Source: Pomphorhynchus laevis (Eukaryota > Acanthocephala > Palaeacanthocephala > Echinorhynchida > Pomphorhynchidae). From it: a DNA stretch of 64,000 nt. The notes under the pieces are model-generated. The model worked only from the letters and a program-made list of their open reading frames with translations. It searched no databases and was not told where the DNA came from. Shown here piece after piece: positions 45,080-57,117 of this stretch. The position numbers were made by a program, and so were the translations under genes. Position 1 is the first letter of the stretch. Every line of letters begins with the position of its first letter. Location: contig WNNJ02002567.1 in NCBI GenBank assembly GCA_012934845.2, positions 1 through 64,000 of the forward strand, in the 5' to 3' direction.

Positions 45080-45560
45080 CCGAAAACTTATAACATAGCA
45101 TTTCTCCTGATGACCTCTAATCCTTATCCTGATATATCGTATATTATGTATTAGTCAATTCATAAAACTTGACTTCTATTTTAAATTTTAACTCTTTATA
45201 AATATAAATTATATAAAATGCTATATAATTTTTTTATAATTATTTTATTTTTATTTAGCATTACTTTTAATTTATATGTAGTTTAAAATACACTGTTCCT
45301 CCTGATTACCTATAATATTTATTCCGATACATAGTCTGTTATTTATTAGTCAATTCATAAAAATGACGTTTATTTTAAATTTCAATTTTAAATTTTAACT
45401 TGATATAAATTATATAAAATCATATATAACAATTATTTATTATTTATTATTTATAATTATTTTTTTTAATTTTTAATTACTAAATTATTGTTATTTAGCA
45501 TTGTTTTTAATTTATATATAGCCAAAAATACGTAGCCTCGGTTGGCTTATTTTATTCATT
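45080..45560 (+). repeat. Dispersed AT-rich repeat H, tandem dimer
   Basis: Two units follow each other (about 45,105-45,295 and 45,297-45,540). Each starts with a CTCCTGATGACCTCTAATCC-like block, passes through TATTAGTCAATTCATAAAA and TTTAGCATT, and ends in AAAATACGTAG or a variant. Related copies occur at 37.4, 42.6, 43.3 and 48.5 kb. Confidence 0.65.
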
Positions 45561-45957
45561 GTACTAAGCATCTGAAATTAATAAACTCGCAAGGCAGAAT
45601 TATACATTAAATTAATTGAGAGCAAACGATGATCTTTAAGTAGTCGTAATTGTGATATATTGAAATTAAATTACAGTTGTTGTTTTCTTCTATTTCAACC
45701 ATGGCTGTGCTGTGTAATATAGTAAAGCTTATTTTGTCTTAAATCTAATTTAAATGTGTTCAACCTGGTAATTTTTACAGCTTACTTTTCAAAGGTCATA
45801 ACGCGATCGGGTCAGCATGTTTGCAAATTTATTTTTGTCCAAAAAAATTCTTAAACAAACACAAGAATAACCATCTTCCTGTACATGTTTAAAATTTATT
45901 AGTTTTACTGCTGAAGAAATTGCAAGGTAAGGAATTTATTTGAAAAATTTTACAAAT

Positions 45958-45986
45958 TTTCAGTCGCTCCTAGCGACCTTTTTCAG
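45958..45986 (-). ncRNA. Hammerhead-ribozyme-like motif (minus)
   Basis: Minus order: CTGAAAA, stem GGTCGCT-AG-GAGCGACT, GAAAATTTG. One core base differs (A for G). It is the inverted partner of 46,868-46,897. Confidence 0.42.
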
Positions 45987-46867
45987 GCAAAAAAAATTAA
46001 AAATTTAATAGTAAAATCACAACACATATACACTTACAACAAAAACATCAAAGAAATTTTTACCGTAAATTACAAAACACAAGTATTGAAGTTCAATTGG
46101 ATAAAAATTGGCTAAAAAGCACTAAAATAATAAAACACGAATAAAAAAGATAAAACACTAAAGAATAAAACACCACATAAAACAAAATCAAATTAAAATA
46201 CAAATCAATCCAAAAACTACATGTTTATTCCAACTGCAAACCGTATTGTGGCAATCTCAAAATAACGTCTGCTTTATTGCCTTCAAAGACTTTGCCACAT
46301 TCTTGTCTTAAGAAAAGGGCTTCCTTAATTGTTCTAATTTTCTTATTCGTCTCTTGGCAAAGAACTTCAGCACCATCAAAATTAATTATGTGATCACTGT
46401 TCTTGCAATGATTGAAGACCGCTGATGATGAGTTGGCCGTTTTTATATACCGACGGTGCTGTCCTACACGTGTTTCCAGCTTTTCACCCGTTTGACCAAT
46501 ATATTTGTGGTCACAATCTCGACAGGGTATCGAATATACACAACCCATACTGTTTTTCTTAGGTTTGCGTTTAAAAAAAACCGACAGACGTGGTTGGCAT
46601 TTATAATAAGTTCTAATTTGCTTCCCTACGTTGTTACCAGCCTTATGAACCCTCTTCTTAATTTGGAAGTCCCGCTTCGTCCCGAAAATGGTAACTGTAG
46701 ATAAGTTATGGTTCCTTTATCATTTTGTTTCGACGAAGATCTCATTGCCTGATGACTGGCTCTATGAATGATACGTTTGGGATAGCCACATTTAATCAGT
46801 GTGGACCATATATGTTGTCTTTCTTTGTTTGCAAGCTCCGTTGTACTACACAATTTTATTCTTTTGC

Positions 46868-46897
46868 CTGAAGAAGGTCGCTAGGAGCGACTGAAAA
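46868..46897 (+). ncRNA. Hammerhead-ribozyme-like motif (plus)
   Basis: Order: CTGAAGA (fits CTGANGA), stem GTCGCT/AGCGAC, then GAAAA. Core halves and stem II are all present; stems I and III are not obvious because the flanks are AT-rich. It sits at the end of a PLE, where such ribozymes are known. Confidence 0.5.
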
Positions 46898-46986
46898 TTT
46901 GTAAAAAAATTTAAATAAATTCCCTACCTTGCAATTCCTTCAACAAATATGAGTGGGAATTTTTACCAACACATTATTTTTACTGA

Positions 46987-48117
46987 ATGCAATTTTTGAT
47001 TATTATCCAAGTAGAAAAGACGTTATTAATGTTTAGCTCTGTTAGTGAGGATGTTACTACTGAACAAGAAATGAACGACGATCATACACCGCCTACTATA
47101 ACTCAACCGATATCTACATCATTTGCCAGCACTTTCCACAACTCCGTTACTTTCCAGCTAGAGAATCAAACCAGCATCAGCAAAGTTGGCAAGATGATAC
47201 AAGTCGGTTCCAATAACGTTCTTCATGATAAAACGACGTCGTTACCTGTTAATAATAATTTGCAAACTTCTTTCTCTCATAAGGACACCGGCAATGACTA
47301 TAAAGGATATTCAGGTGATGACGATGATTTAAATGTAATCACGTCGTCGTTTCATCATTATCAGTGCCCGTGGATTTGTGAAAGCGAACAATTTGCTAAT
47401 CTCGTCGGTCGAGGTCATAATAATAAGGGAAATATGACAAGTAATCCGATAATTTTATCACATTTACCCACTACTTCAATACAAAAGGAACAACAACCAG
47501 AGTGCACCACCACACCGAGTAATTATATTTCATTGACTGGAACAGCTTCGAAAGCAGACATCAAGACCCCTGCTCAGTGTAACCGCTTATCTCAAAGCTG
47601 GGGAATTGCAAAGAGAACGTCAAGTTCATCCTTATCTAATAGTTTTAGTACCAATATCTCAGAAGGCGGTGCTGGTAGTAATATCAATTACATGTCTAGC
47701 TTTCCACGAACTGACCACTGCAGCAACCCTAGCAATACTTCTGATTGCGTATTAAAATCTAGTCAGACAGCATGTTCAGCATCAGCACAGACCGTTGTTA
47801 ACAACTTTCCATCCGCTAGCATCAACGGCTACTGTGTCTCATCATCTACTGCAAGCTTTCCGACCAGATCAACAACAACAGTAATACCAGGTCGGTCAGC
47901 GATTTCTACAGTTACCACGACCAACTTATCTTCTGCAGAATATGCCGCGAATTCGCCCCGTGATAATGTCGATGCAATAACTGCCACTATACAATATAAT
48001 CGACAACGTCAAAGGCGTCGGCGACGGTCCCCGGTTCGTTCAGTGTTTGCTGGCATGTCAAAAGAGAACATCAGTAATTCTCAGAAAAATGACCATAAGT
48101 CTAATCCATCAAATTGA
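46987..48117 (+). CDS. Ser/Thr-rich protein, probable terminal exon of a host gene (unrecognised)
   Basis: A 376-codon frame runs from an ATG at 46,987 to TGA at 48,115-48,117 in otherwise AT-rich DNA, with no stops and balanced codon use. A TATCCAAG at 47,003-47,010 could be a splice acceptor, so the true coding part may begin at about 47,011 and the ATG may lie in an intron. The protein is Ser/Thr/Asn-rich with an acidic patch (GYSGDDDDLN), a single Cys/Trp spot (QCPWICESEQF) and a basic C-terminus (RQRQRRRRRSPVRSVFAG) that looks like a nuclear-localisation or RNA-binding patch. No transmembrane segment or catalytic motif. It matches no transposon domain I know. Probably a regulatory or nuclear host protein; function unknown. 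Confidence 0.55.
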   Translation: MQFLIIIQVEKTLLMFSSVSEDVTTEQEMNDDHTPPTITQPISTSFASTFHNSVTFQLENQTSISKVGKMIQVGSNNVLHDKTTSLPVNNNLQTSFSHKDTGNDYKGYSGDDDDLNVITSSFHHYQCPWICESEQFANLVGRGHNNKGNMTSNPIILSHLPTTSIQKEQQPECTTTPSNYISLTGTASKADIKTPAQCNRLSQSWGIAKRTSSSSLSNSFSTNISEGGAGSNINYMSSFPRTDHCSNPSNTSDCVLKSSQTACSASAQTVVNNFPSASINGYCVSSSTASFPTRSTTTVIPGRSAISTVTTTNLSSAEYAANSPRDNVDAITATIQYNRQRQRRRRRSPVRSVFAGMSKENISNSQKNDHKSNPSN

Positions 48118-49045
48118 TCGGATTGTGCTTTTGAACATATAGACTTATCAGTATGCTTTACCGTATGAATTCAATAGAAGAATTTTTATAAATGGAAAGC
48201 TCACATTTTTATTTTGTTTCGTTTATTTTTGTCAATCTTTCTTATTAAACCAAATAGTCGAATGGCGCGATTTTCTTAAATATATGTTTTGCCAATTTAG
48301 AAGGATTCATTGACTTTTTACGCTAACATTTCACATTAAATTCTATTTTTATATAAAAACATTGTAAACACGATCGATAACTATTGTATGACTACGTTTT
48401 ATTTACATTACAAACTAACCTTTTTGTTTTGTGATTTGAGCATTTTATTATTATTTAATTATTTGAATTTTGTTTATCATTATTTTTAATTTATAAATAA
48501 TATAAAATACGTAGACTCAGTTAGTCGATCTGATTTATTAATTTCTGTCTTATCAAATCCATGCTTAACACATTAGTCGCTGATTAGTTGAACATTCTGT
48601 ACTATTATTGCTCAATATCCTATTTATAACGCAAACGAGCATATACAATGCATTGTCGTCAGCTGGTGATATTCTACTGAAACTCTTCTGAATTCATTTA
48701 TCGATATGTTATTTGTCAATGAATAACATAAAAATTTCATACGTATTTCTACCGCCGTTCATAAACTTTTGCTTTTGTCACGGAAAGAACAAAATTAGCT
48801 GCGATTGAAAAATAATCTGTCATTGTTAAAAAAAACTACCTGAAAGGAAAGTAGAGCAAAGGCATTTATCCACTTTTTAAGTTACTCTCTTCAAACGACT
48901 ATTATTCAATAATGCATAATATTAAACGACTGTGCTAAATCTGATTTATAATAAAATGGGAATATTCTGACGTAGTATAGTGACATCCAATTGATATTTA
49001 AGCAAAACGGTATATAAACGATTATTTAAGGGTCAGTGAACTATG
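48118..49045. other. AT-rich 3' flank of the Ser/Thr-rich exon, no gene recognised
   Basis: It could hold the 3' UTR of the preceding exon. A copy of repeat H lies at about 48,440-48,545, ending AATACGTAGACTCAGTTAG. Nothing else is evident. Confidence 0.5.
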
Positions 49046-49049
49046 CTTT

Positions 49050-50168
49050 CATGTGACGCATTTAGATGGAACGGGACTGTTCCCGGAAATGGTTTCCCGG
49101 ATACATACCGCGCTTTCCCTCTGAATCGCCTCGCTTATGCGTTGAAGTAAATAGGTCTTTTGTCGCCGGTAATTTCAGATAATGTTTTCCGACCAAGGTC
49201 AAGAAATCAGTTGACTCCGTGCCGAGACTGCCCAATGTATCGTTAGCGAGGCTAATAACTTCGTGTACGTTTCATATAGGCACGCATATTTTTGCCGCTT
49301 TCGTGTCTCTGCATCTAACACCAATTTACCCTGTCCCATAGCAGAACATGCTACGTGGGAGGCGGGTAAAGAGCTGACGCACGTGCGATCACGGACATTT
49401 AGTAGTTCTGGTTCCTAAGGGATTAGGGTCGCACCGTTTGGTCGCCTTTGTCGATGCGTGACAGCACGACAGGTTCGAGACTGCAAAAGAAACCGGCTGA
49501 TGTTAGGGATGCGTTGAGGACTCCGTTGGCCTGGTCGTGACGAAAGTGCCGGGCTACTGATCTGTGACAGTTTAATCAGTATCTGACAAATTTGTCAACC
49601 TGTACATAACAGAGGTCAGCGATGCGAGGCACATATTGTTAGACCTAGTTGAAGACATGTGGAGATACGGATGGCTTCGTCATCCAGTCTGGTTCCTGTG
49701 TGAACACTTGGGATCGTCTGCAAGAAAGCGCCTGCTTCACTACGTTAAACAGCTAACATGCATGCCCTTTCAATGGAATTTTCGGCTGAATTCAAAATTC
49801 CATGTCTAATTTGCTGTAGAATCGGTCGGCGCCAAGAGATCTGTTTATAGGAGTTCGCTGGGAGTTCCTGCCCGTAACGGGAGAGCCATGAAGCCTTTCC
49901 GGATAAACAATCTTGGTCCTAATATACCAATCGTGCTACGCTCCAACACGTGCTCGACCAGTATCTGTGTGTAAATCATTAAGGGCAGGAAAGCTGGCAG
50001 AGCTGTGCTAGCATCCGAAGCGATACACAACCCACCTAGGGAAATTTGGAGGGTGACCTGGCTCCACGATCGATTATCCGAGGACACATTCAGAACATAA
50101 TGTGTCCTTTTAAGGTAATTTATTTTTTTTGTTATGAGCAAGTATTTACTGTTATTAAGTAGTAGCAT
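49050..50168 (-). mobile_element. Element F: decayed LINE C-terminus with a second type of nuclease-like tail
   Basis: It is distinctly more GC-rich than its flanks. On minus, 50,168-49,845 is open with WSQVTLQISLGGLCIASDAS and TALPAFLPL. Further 3', broken frames read EAGAFLQTIPSVHTGTRLDD, EAIRISTCLQLGLTICASH, then RPNGATLIP, RDRTCVSSLPASHV, a Lys/Arg-rich KRQKYACLYETY and LLQRISEAIQRESA (to about 49,060). This order matches the C-terminus of a LINE group common in marine invertebrates (GGLGIR.AS..A.PAFL, then a Cys/His and RPDG...WDVT nuclease core). At least six stops or shifts. Zinc cysteines are largely lost. Confidence 0.62.
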
Positions 50169-51215
50169 TAAAATGGAAGCTGCAGTTTCATTGTAATCCT
50201 TTTTCCTTGAAATGTTGCATTCTATGTGAAATAAAAGTTACATTCAATGCTTTCAGATGGAAAATAAATTGTCACCCAATGCAATGCGATCCCTAATTAG
50301 TTGTGTATTCGAAAGGCCATTACAAACCGTTGTAAATTTGATAACATGACTCACATATTTATTGGACCACGAATGCGAATGATAGTGTTAAATGCTTTTC
50401 TTTTGTATAATTCTATCTATTGGTGATTTAGTTATCCATCTTCATTATTTAAAAATTTAATCAGTATTCATTTTAAACAAATTTCTAGACTAAATATTTA
50501 GTCCTCTTACAGTATATTGAATAATTATCAATTACCCAATATTTATGTCATCACCGGATGTTTATTCGTATTATGACTCATTATCTGTTTTGTCATTTTA
50601 CTGTTGCGATTTGGTTATATTTGGTCCTATTGAGATTTGGTTATTTTGTCATTTCTTTCCTGTTAAGAATTGGTTTCCTATTGAGATTTGGTTAGTATTC
50701 CTCAGAAAATTAGTTTCCTAAGGAATACTAAGAAAATTGCATTTCAGAAAATTGGTTTTCTGAAGATGTTTGCATCTCCAGAAAATCAGTAATTTTCTGA
50801 AGATAGCGAAATATCAAATAAAATGTGCATCCTTTCTTTGATCCAGCTCCAATAATTCTTTACAAATATATGTATTAAGTATCATGTCATACTTAATAAG
50901 CGTATCTGTTTGGTCTTTAATTATTTAATCTGCATCTTGCTTTTTAATTATATAAAAGCACTCAGAAAAATTTACATTATTCTGCCATTTGATTTTTATG
51001 TGCACTTTGCTTACCATTACAGAAACGAGATATTTGGATTATCTAAAAGAAACAAAACTGTTGACGATTTCCCGGATATAATTTTTAGATAGAGATTATT
51101 TACTACAAGAACAAAAACATGCACCTAATAAGAAAATACATAAGGTGAAAAACAGGAACCAGAAGTCCGGAGACAATCATAATTGCATTCAAAAATAGTC
51201 TCTATTAAAACTGAT
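50169..51215. other. AT-rich stretch with short direct and inverted repeats
   Basis: No gene recognised. Three imperfect copies of CCTATTGAGATTTGGTTA occur at 50,620-50,700, and small palindromes around TTTTCTGAAGAT lie at 50,740-50,810. Confidence 0.5.
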
Positions 51216-51216
51216 T

Positions 51217-54125
51217 GGGGGTCAGGGCATCCATTCAAACTGGTCAGGGCATCCATTCAAACTGATCAGGGCACCACTCACGGTCTCTCTCATACACCTA
51301 AGGTCCAGTAGATGCGAACAATGGTGGGGAATCTCGAGATGAAAAGCTTGAGAAACCTGTCTTTGCTCTGGGGGACGTCTTCTAGAAAAGAAGACTAATC
51401 CCGAGATAGCCCAGGTGCACCATCTACCGCATCTGAACACTTCCTCTTAAAGATATATGCTGGGCTCATTTCAAGGCCCATCTAGTTCTCTTCAGTACAC
51501 TTTTAAATGTATTAAAGTCTGATCCAGCCGACCATTTAACCGTAATGATAAACCTCAGGTATCTTATCTTAATCGATGTGTAAAGACTAGGAGTGGTTGA
51601 TTATTCAGAATGTTAGAGAGATGAGAGTGTTAGTCTTTTTAATTTTTTCTTTGTCGCCGGGGGCATTTATGATCACCACCTGCAATTTGGGTGAGTTTAG
51701 AAGAAGATTGGATGGGGTTAGTTCGTCTTTGAATCTTAAAAGAAGCGGCTAATGTCCGATATTACATATTTGCACCTGCGTCAAGAAAACAGGGATGTGG
51801 TATCATTAGCGTATACGCTTAAATGTTGTTGGTGTTTAAAAGGTTTAAAATTATAATGAAGGCAGCACGGTATAATATAGGTGACAGCGGGGAGCCTTGA
51901 GGCACACCTGTAATAGAATAGAACTGACGTGCATCAGATTCGTCTTCATATAAGAACCGTTTATATACAGCGAAATCTCCATCCAGTTAAAAATTCTCGC
52001 AGGCAACCCGAAGGATCTGAGAGTAGAGATAACCAAAGGAATGGAGATACTGTTAAATGCATCGGAAAAGTCCAGAAAAACCGCCACAACAAGCTAATGA
52101 CTGTTATCTTGGCAAAACTGATGCACTTCCTCAATTGGTGAATGAACGGAGCGATTTTTTTCAAACACATAAAAACCTGGTACGATTAAATTATGCTTAC
52201 AATATGGGCGCGGATTCTACGCCCAAGCGCTTTTTCGTATATGAATATAAGGGAGTTTTGAATTGAAATGGGCCTCAGATATTTAGGATATGTAGATTTT
52301 TTTGCTAAAAATACCCTTCAGCTAATGTTTATACCTTCTATATCGGACGGGGTGGCTAAAAGCATTGTGATGTCAACCTCCTTTCTCTGACTGTTTGTCA
52401 AAAGCTGACAGTCCCGAGTAGAGAGTGACGCTTTGGTTTTAGATTTACGGACGTTGCGCCCTGGAGTTCAGGATACCTGCAACAGATAAGTCCTAACTGA
52501 AATCACCCAAGGGTTATATTGGTTGGGGATATTGAGTGGCCATATAATTGTGATGGGATAGTGACTCGTTCATAGCTTTGTCAAGGCATATGCTACCAAT
52601 CCAACCCGATGCTCTCTCCTTCCAGCTAACAAATCTCTCATTCTTAAATATCTTTTTAAGGGAAGACTGGGAATAGTTAAGAAGAACAATCCTCGCCCTA
52701 TTCTTACTCAGCTTGAGTATATATTTGGAGCTTTAGTATTCTTTCGAGAGGGCCTGTCGGAAGGAAACATATATTGGGAAGGTGCAGCATCTTTTCTAGG
52801 ACCTTGAGTTATGTCGGAGTGGGATTGAATATGCGACCTTTATAGGTAGTCGAAAGTATCGCGGTAGCTTGAAATGGGAGGTAGAATTAAATCGAGTCCG
52901 ACACGCATTTCCTACAACAAGGAAGTGTTGGATAGCTGCTTTAAAAATGGTAATTCTGATATGATAAAAATGAAACCGCCTCCTTAACAAAGTATCTTTC
53001 TATAACCGCAACAAAATAGGTCGTGCGATGTGGACAACTGTTGGCGCGACTGTTCAATACAGCTTTAACTACCACTTCACCTGTAGCAGTAGTTTGTCGA
53101 GAAAAGAATTTGATTTTGTGCAATGAAAGGTGGGGGACTGTGATTTATAAAGAAGATATTCGTTACTGGTTCTGCAAAGTGCTGCATTAATTTAACGACC
53201 AGTTTTGTCGTTGAAGTCGCCAAATAACATGTCATAGTTGTCCTAATATACGATCCAAAAGGTCACGGTTCTTGTGAATCTCTCTCAGTCGAATATAGAT
53301 ATTGGCTATGCTGATACATTTACCGTTCTTTCAGAGTGTTATCGCTAAGCAAGATAGTGCTAGGCATGAATAGTTCAGTAAGATGGAAGATCTTAAATGG
53401 CTCTTAACTAAGGTTAGCAAACCTTTAGATGAAGAGGAGTAGTGTGTGTAGTTAACTACCCACACCACTCACTACCCACTTCATGGAGTGAAGCACATAA
53501 GTATCCACTTCACGGAGTGAAGTGGGTAGTTATGTGCTTTGGTCAAAATCGAGTAATGTCATTGGGAACTGAATAGATCTAGATTCATGAAAGACTATAA
53601 CATCTGTATCTCGGTCAGATAGAAGGCTAATGGCAGAAGTACCTCCTGAATTCCACTGACTGATGTTCAGTGAAAACGGTTCGAGATTACTTCCCATGCA
53701 ATTTGTGTCACTATGAGGAACATCTGAACCCACTATTTAAGTCCAGAGGAGGGAAGATTGCCCTTCCTCTATACGATTCTAGCAGCGAGACCACCGAACT
53801 TTTATTTGCTGGGGTCATTATCATCATGTCCCTTAAGTTTTCACTTATTGTGCTCCTTTATCATGCGAAGTGGGAAAGCACCGCTTAGGGACGAGGCTCG
53901 TTTAGAGAAAGCTTGATCAAAATTCGTCGGAATTGCAGGGGGTGTCATCACCACCTATGCTAGCCTCCTGATCAACGCTTCCATCGATTTCATGTTTACA
54001 AAGATTCTATTATCGATTATCTTGAGAATGTCATCCATAGTTGGACCTGCTCTTCTTGTAACATCGTTGAAACCAGGATTGGCAACCTGCATGGTGGACT
54101 TCAACTTCTTAGCTAGGTGCCACTT
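51217..54125 (-). mobile_element. Element D3: decayed D-family LINE
   Basis: On minus: an ORF1 end (about 54,110-53,740), then ORF2 with PFSLNISQWNSGG and TDVIVFHESRSIQ (53,690-53,580), linker, the RT start VFLDFSDAFNSISIP (52,080-52,030) and the C-terminal WAISGLVFFSRRRPPEQ (51,410-51,360). The motif A aspartate context is altered and the YADD region near 51,800 is degraded. Many breaks. A 22-base duplication marks the 3' end (51,217-51,270). Its 5' side is cut where D4 begins. Confidence 0.72.
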
Positions 54126-57095
54126 TTTTACTTAGGCCTTGAAGGCCGTGATCATCTTCATAAAAGAACTGATTGGCGTACAGCCGTATCTCCACCCTGT
54201 TATCAATTCTCGCAGGCAACCCGATGGACCTAAGAGAACAGATAACAAAGGGAATGGAAATGCTGTCAAATGCAACGGAAAAATCAAGGAAAACAGCCAC
54301 AAAGAGCTGATGACTGTTGTCCTGACAGAGTCGGTGCACCTCACCAACTGCCGAATGGACCAAGCGACCTTTGACAAACCCATAGAGACTTGGTAGGATT
54401 AAGTTACGTCTACTTAGATGGTCGCGAACTCTACGCGAAAGCGCAAGCTTTCGTAGATGGATATGAGGGAGTTTTGTATCGAAATAGAGCGCAGATCTTT
54501 AATGATGAGACAGTTTTTTTTCCTAAAAATATTCTGCGGCTTATATTAATGCCGGCCACATCGGATGGTGAGGCTAACAGCATAGTGATGGCGAATTCTC
54601 TTCTCTGATCAACTGTCAAAAGCTGACAAACACGAGAAGATAGTGGGGCATGGGATATGGAGGTGTCCGAAAGTAAACCCCACCCGTTCATGATCTCGGT
54701 AACCGATTAATCCTTGATCATGAAGCCTCCCCAAGGCGGGACTGTTTGGGGAGATTAAGTGGCTCCATAATTATGTGGGGTTAGTGACTCCTCCAAAACT
54801 TTGTCAAGACTTATGCTGTCAATCTAATCTAATGCTCTCTCCTTCCAGCAGACAAACTTATCCTTCTTTAATATCTCCCAGAAGAAAGACTGAGATAGAT
54901 TAAGACCAACAATGTTCGCCCTATATCTACTCAGCTTGAACTATATCTAGTGATCCAATATTCTATCGAGAGAGCCGGCTTGATGAAAACAGAACGATTA
55001 GGAAGGTTTTGCATTTTAGATAGGACCCTGAGTTTCGATGGAGTGGGATTAAATAAACGACCTTTATAAGTGGTCGAAAGCATCGTGGTAGCTTGTGAAG
55101 AGAGATAGGAATTGAATCGGGTCAGACTCGCATTTCCTACGACTGAAAAGAGTCAGATCGCTACCTGGAAGAATGATATTCTGATTGGATCAAAAAAAAA
55201 CTTCCTCCTCAGCAGCGTGTCTAATAACCGTCAGCGAAGTAAGTCATGTGAGGTGGACAGTTGTCGCGACTACTCAATACAGGTAGGCTTTAGCAGACAC
55301 CTCTCGTGTAGCAGTAGTATGTCAAGGAGTGATTTTTTGTGCAATGAAATGTAAGGGTGGTGATTTTTGTATAAGATACACGTTCCTAGATATGCTAAGT
55401 GCTGCATTAACCCAACGACTAGTTATATCGTTGAAGTCAATGTGTATCATGTAGTAGCCGCTTCCTAAAATTCGGACCAGGAGGTCACGATTCTTGTGGA
55501 TTTCCCCCGGCCGGATGTAGATTTGGCTATGCTGATGCGTTTACCGTTCTTGACAAGTGATATAACTAAACAAGACATGAGTGAACACGAGTTGTTTAAT
55601 AATAGAAAGGACCTTAAGGAGCATTTACTAAGGTTAAAAGACCTTGAGAAGAAGATGAGTGTGGAGAGGTTATGTAAGGAGTGAATTGTGAATAGATGTG
55701 CTTATGGATAAAACGATTTATGTCCTAGGTATACGGATAGACCACGTCTTCTGAAGGACTACAACATATGCATATCTACCAGATAGAAGCTTAAGAGCAG
55801 AAACACCTCCCGAATTCCACTGAATAATATTCAGTGAAAATGGCTCTTGAGTACTTCTCATTGCGGTAATGTTACCGTAGTGGGACGTTCTTCACCCAGT
55901 CAGAACTAGAGGCGGAAAGGTTTCTCTTCCCACATCCTGTACCAACATATTAAGTCGCTTGCCTACGGGCGTTATCTTCACTTTCCTCCATATTCTCGCA
56001 ATTGCCAATAGCTCAAAGATCTTTCCGCGTGAGCTTTATTGATGCGATGGTCTGAGACGGTCCTGCTCCCTTCTTAGATAATAATGGTTTCTTTTTAGTG
56101 TTTGTCATCCCTAGAGAAGGTGAATTTAGTGATTCTACCAAATTATAAACCAACTTCTTTACCAGTTTTCAATGTGGGCCAAAGAGGCTTTATATTTTCC
56201 ATTAATGTATTTTAATATTTCAACGTCAGACATCCTGTTATTATTATCATTCCTACCTGCCGACCCGCAAGTTTCCGCGAAACTTTTTGGTTTCACAGCC
56301 AAAAACTGATATCCCTTGAAGGCCTTGCATTTCCTAGACTACGCAGGATAATTTCTGTTACAGTGTGTGCAAACCGATTTTAGTTCGCATTTGTCTGTGT
56401 GATTATCAGAGGAGCCGCATACCCCGCATTTATGTGGAATGTCGCAGCCTGCTGCCCAGTGCCCCCACTGATGACAATTGTTGCAGTGGTCGGAGTCGAA
56501 GTCGATCATAGTAAATTTCAAATTGTACCATAAAGAGGATGAACTTGGAATTAGATAATTGAATTGCTTCGTCAATCGGAGCCTGACGGAAAGCCACCGG
56601 TATAGGTAGCCCTTTCTTTCCATTTATAAGTCGCAAATTTTTAATATTATAATAATTTTTCAGTGAGGAAATATTAACCTCCGACAAGAAGGTTGGAATG
56701 TTTGTTACTTTAACCATATCCTGGATTGGCTTGAAGGATAAGTTATTCAAATCCGCATATCTACTCTTGAAAAAATCTATGTACGCGTTTGCGAGATCTG
56801 CTGTATAGAAAGAGATTTTTTGTTCCCTTTCATATTATTTGATAGTGTTAAACAATAATCTTTTTTATATTATTCTTAAAAATTGCGAATAAACTTATTA
56901 TATTGAATAAGTTTTTCCTTTCGAAGGCACCAACAACTTGATGCATATTAGATTTGATAGTTTAGGTATCGGAGGAGTTTTCCCTTTTTTGAATCAAAAT
57001 ACGAAACAAACTCATTTACCTCATCCTTTGCATTGCCTGTAAATTTCATACTTACTGAATCCTTTTATGTACCGATGTTAACTGCCATTCGTCGA
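54126..57095 (-). mobile_element. Element D4: D-family LINE, 3' truncated in RT
   Basis: On minus: ORF1 with KPIQDMVKVTNIP, CNNCHQWGHWAAGC, CGVCGSSDNHTDKC and CTHCNRNYPA (56,760-56,340), endonuclease start SLNIIQWNSGG (about 55,850-55,800), linker, and RT up to FLDFSVAFDSISIPF (54,360-54,230), where it stops. Several frameshifts and stops. Knuckles and wording match D2 closely. It butts against D3 in the same orientation, as if D3 and D4 were independently truncated neighbours or one recombined pair. Confidence 0.72.
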
Positions 57096-57117
57096 AAATT
57101 TTTGATATCATTTTTAA

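Larger units (their letters stand above)
45905..46945 (-). mobile_element. Penelope-like element: linker and GIY-YIG nuclease between inverted hammerhead-like ends
   Basis: On minus, 46,853-46,626 gives the post-RT linker (WSTLIKCGYPKRIIHRASH; LPFSGRSGTSKLRRGFIR). After a frame change 46,548-46,225 gives the GIY-YIG nuclease MGCVYSIPCRDCDHKYIGQT, GEKLETRVGQHRRYI, FNHCKNSDHIINF and IKEALFLRQ. Paired Cys (PCRDC), YIGQTG and the later Glu fit the PLE-type nuclease that nicks DNA for priming. The ends 45,921-46,000 and 46,862-46,945 are inverted copies carrying hammerhead-like cores. RT is absent, so the element is 5' truncated. Only about one break lies in the coding part. Confidence 0.75.

Noticed and set aside
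53430-53525. Repeated CCACTTCA(T/C)GGAGTGAAG motif, possible regulatory palindrome
   Set aside because: A short local duplication in a decayed LINE; no conserved spacing or neighbouring gene.
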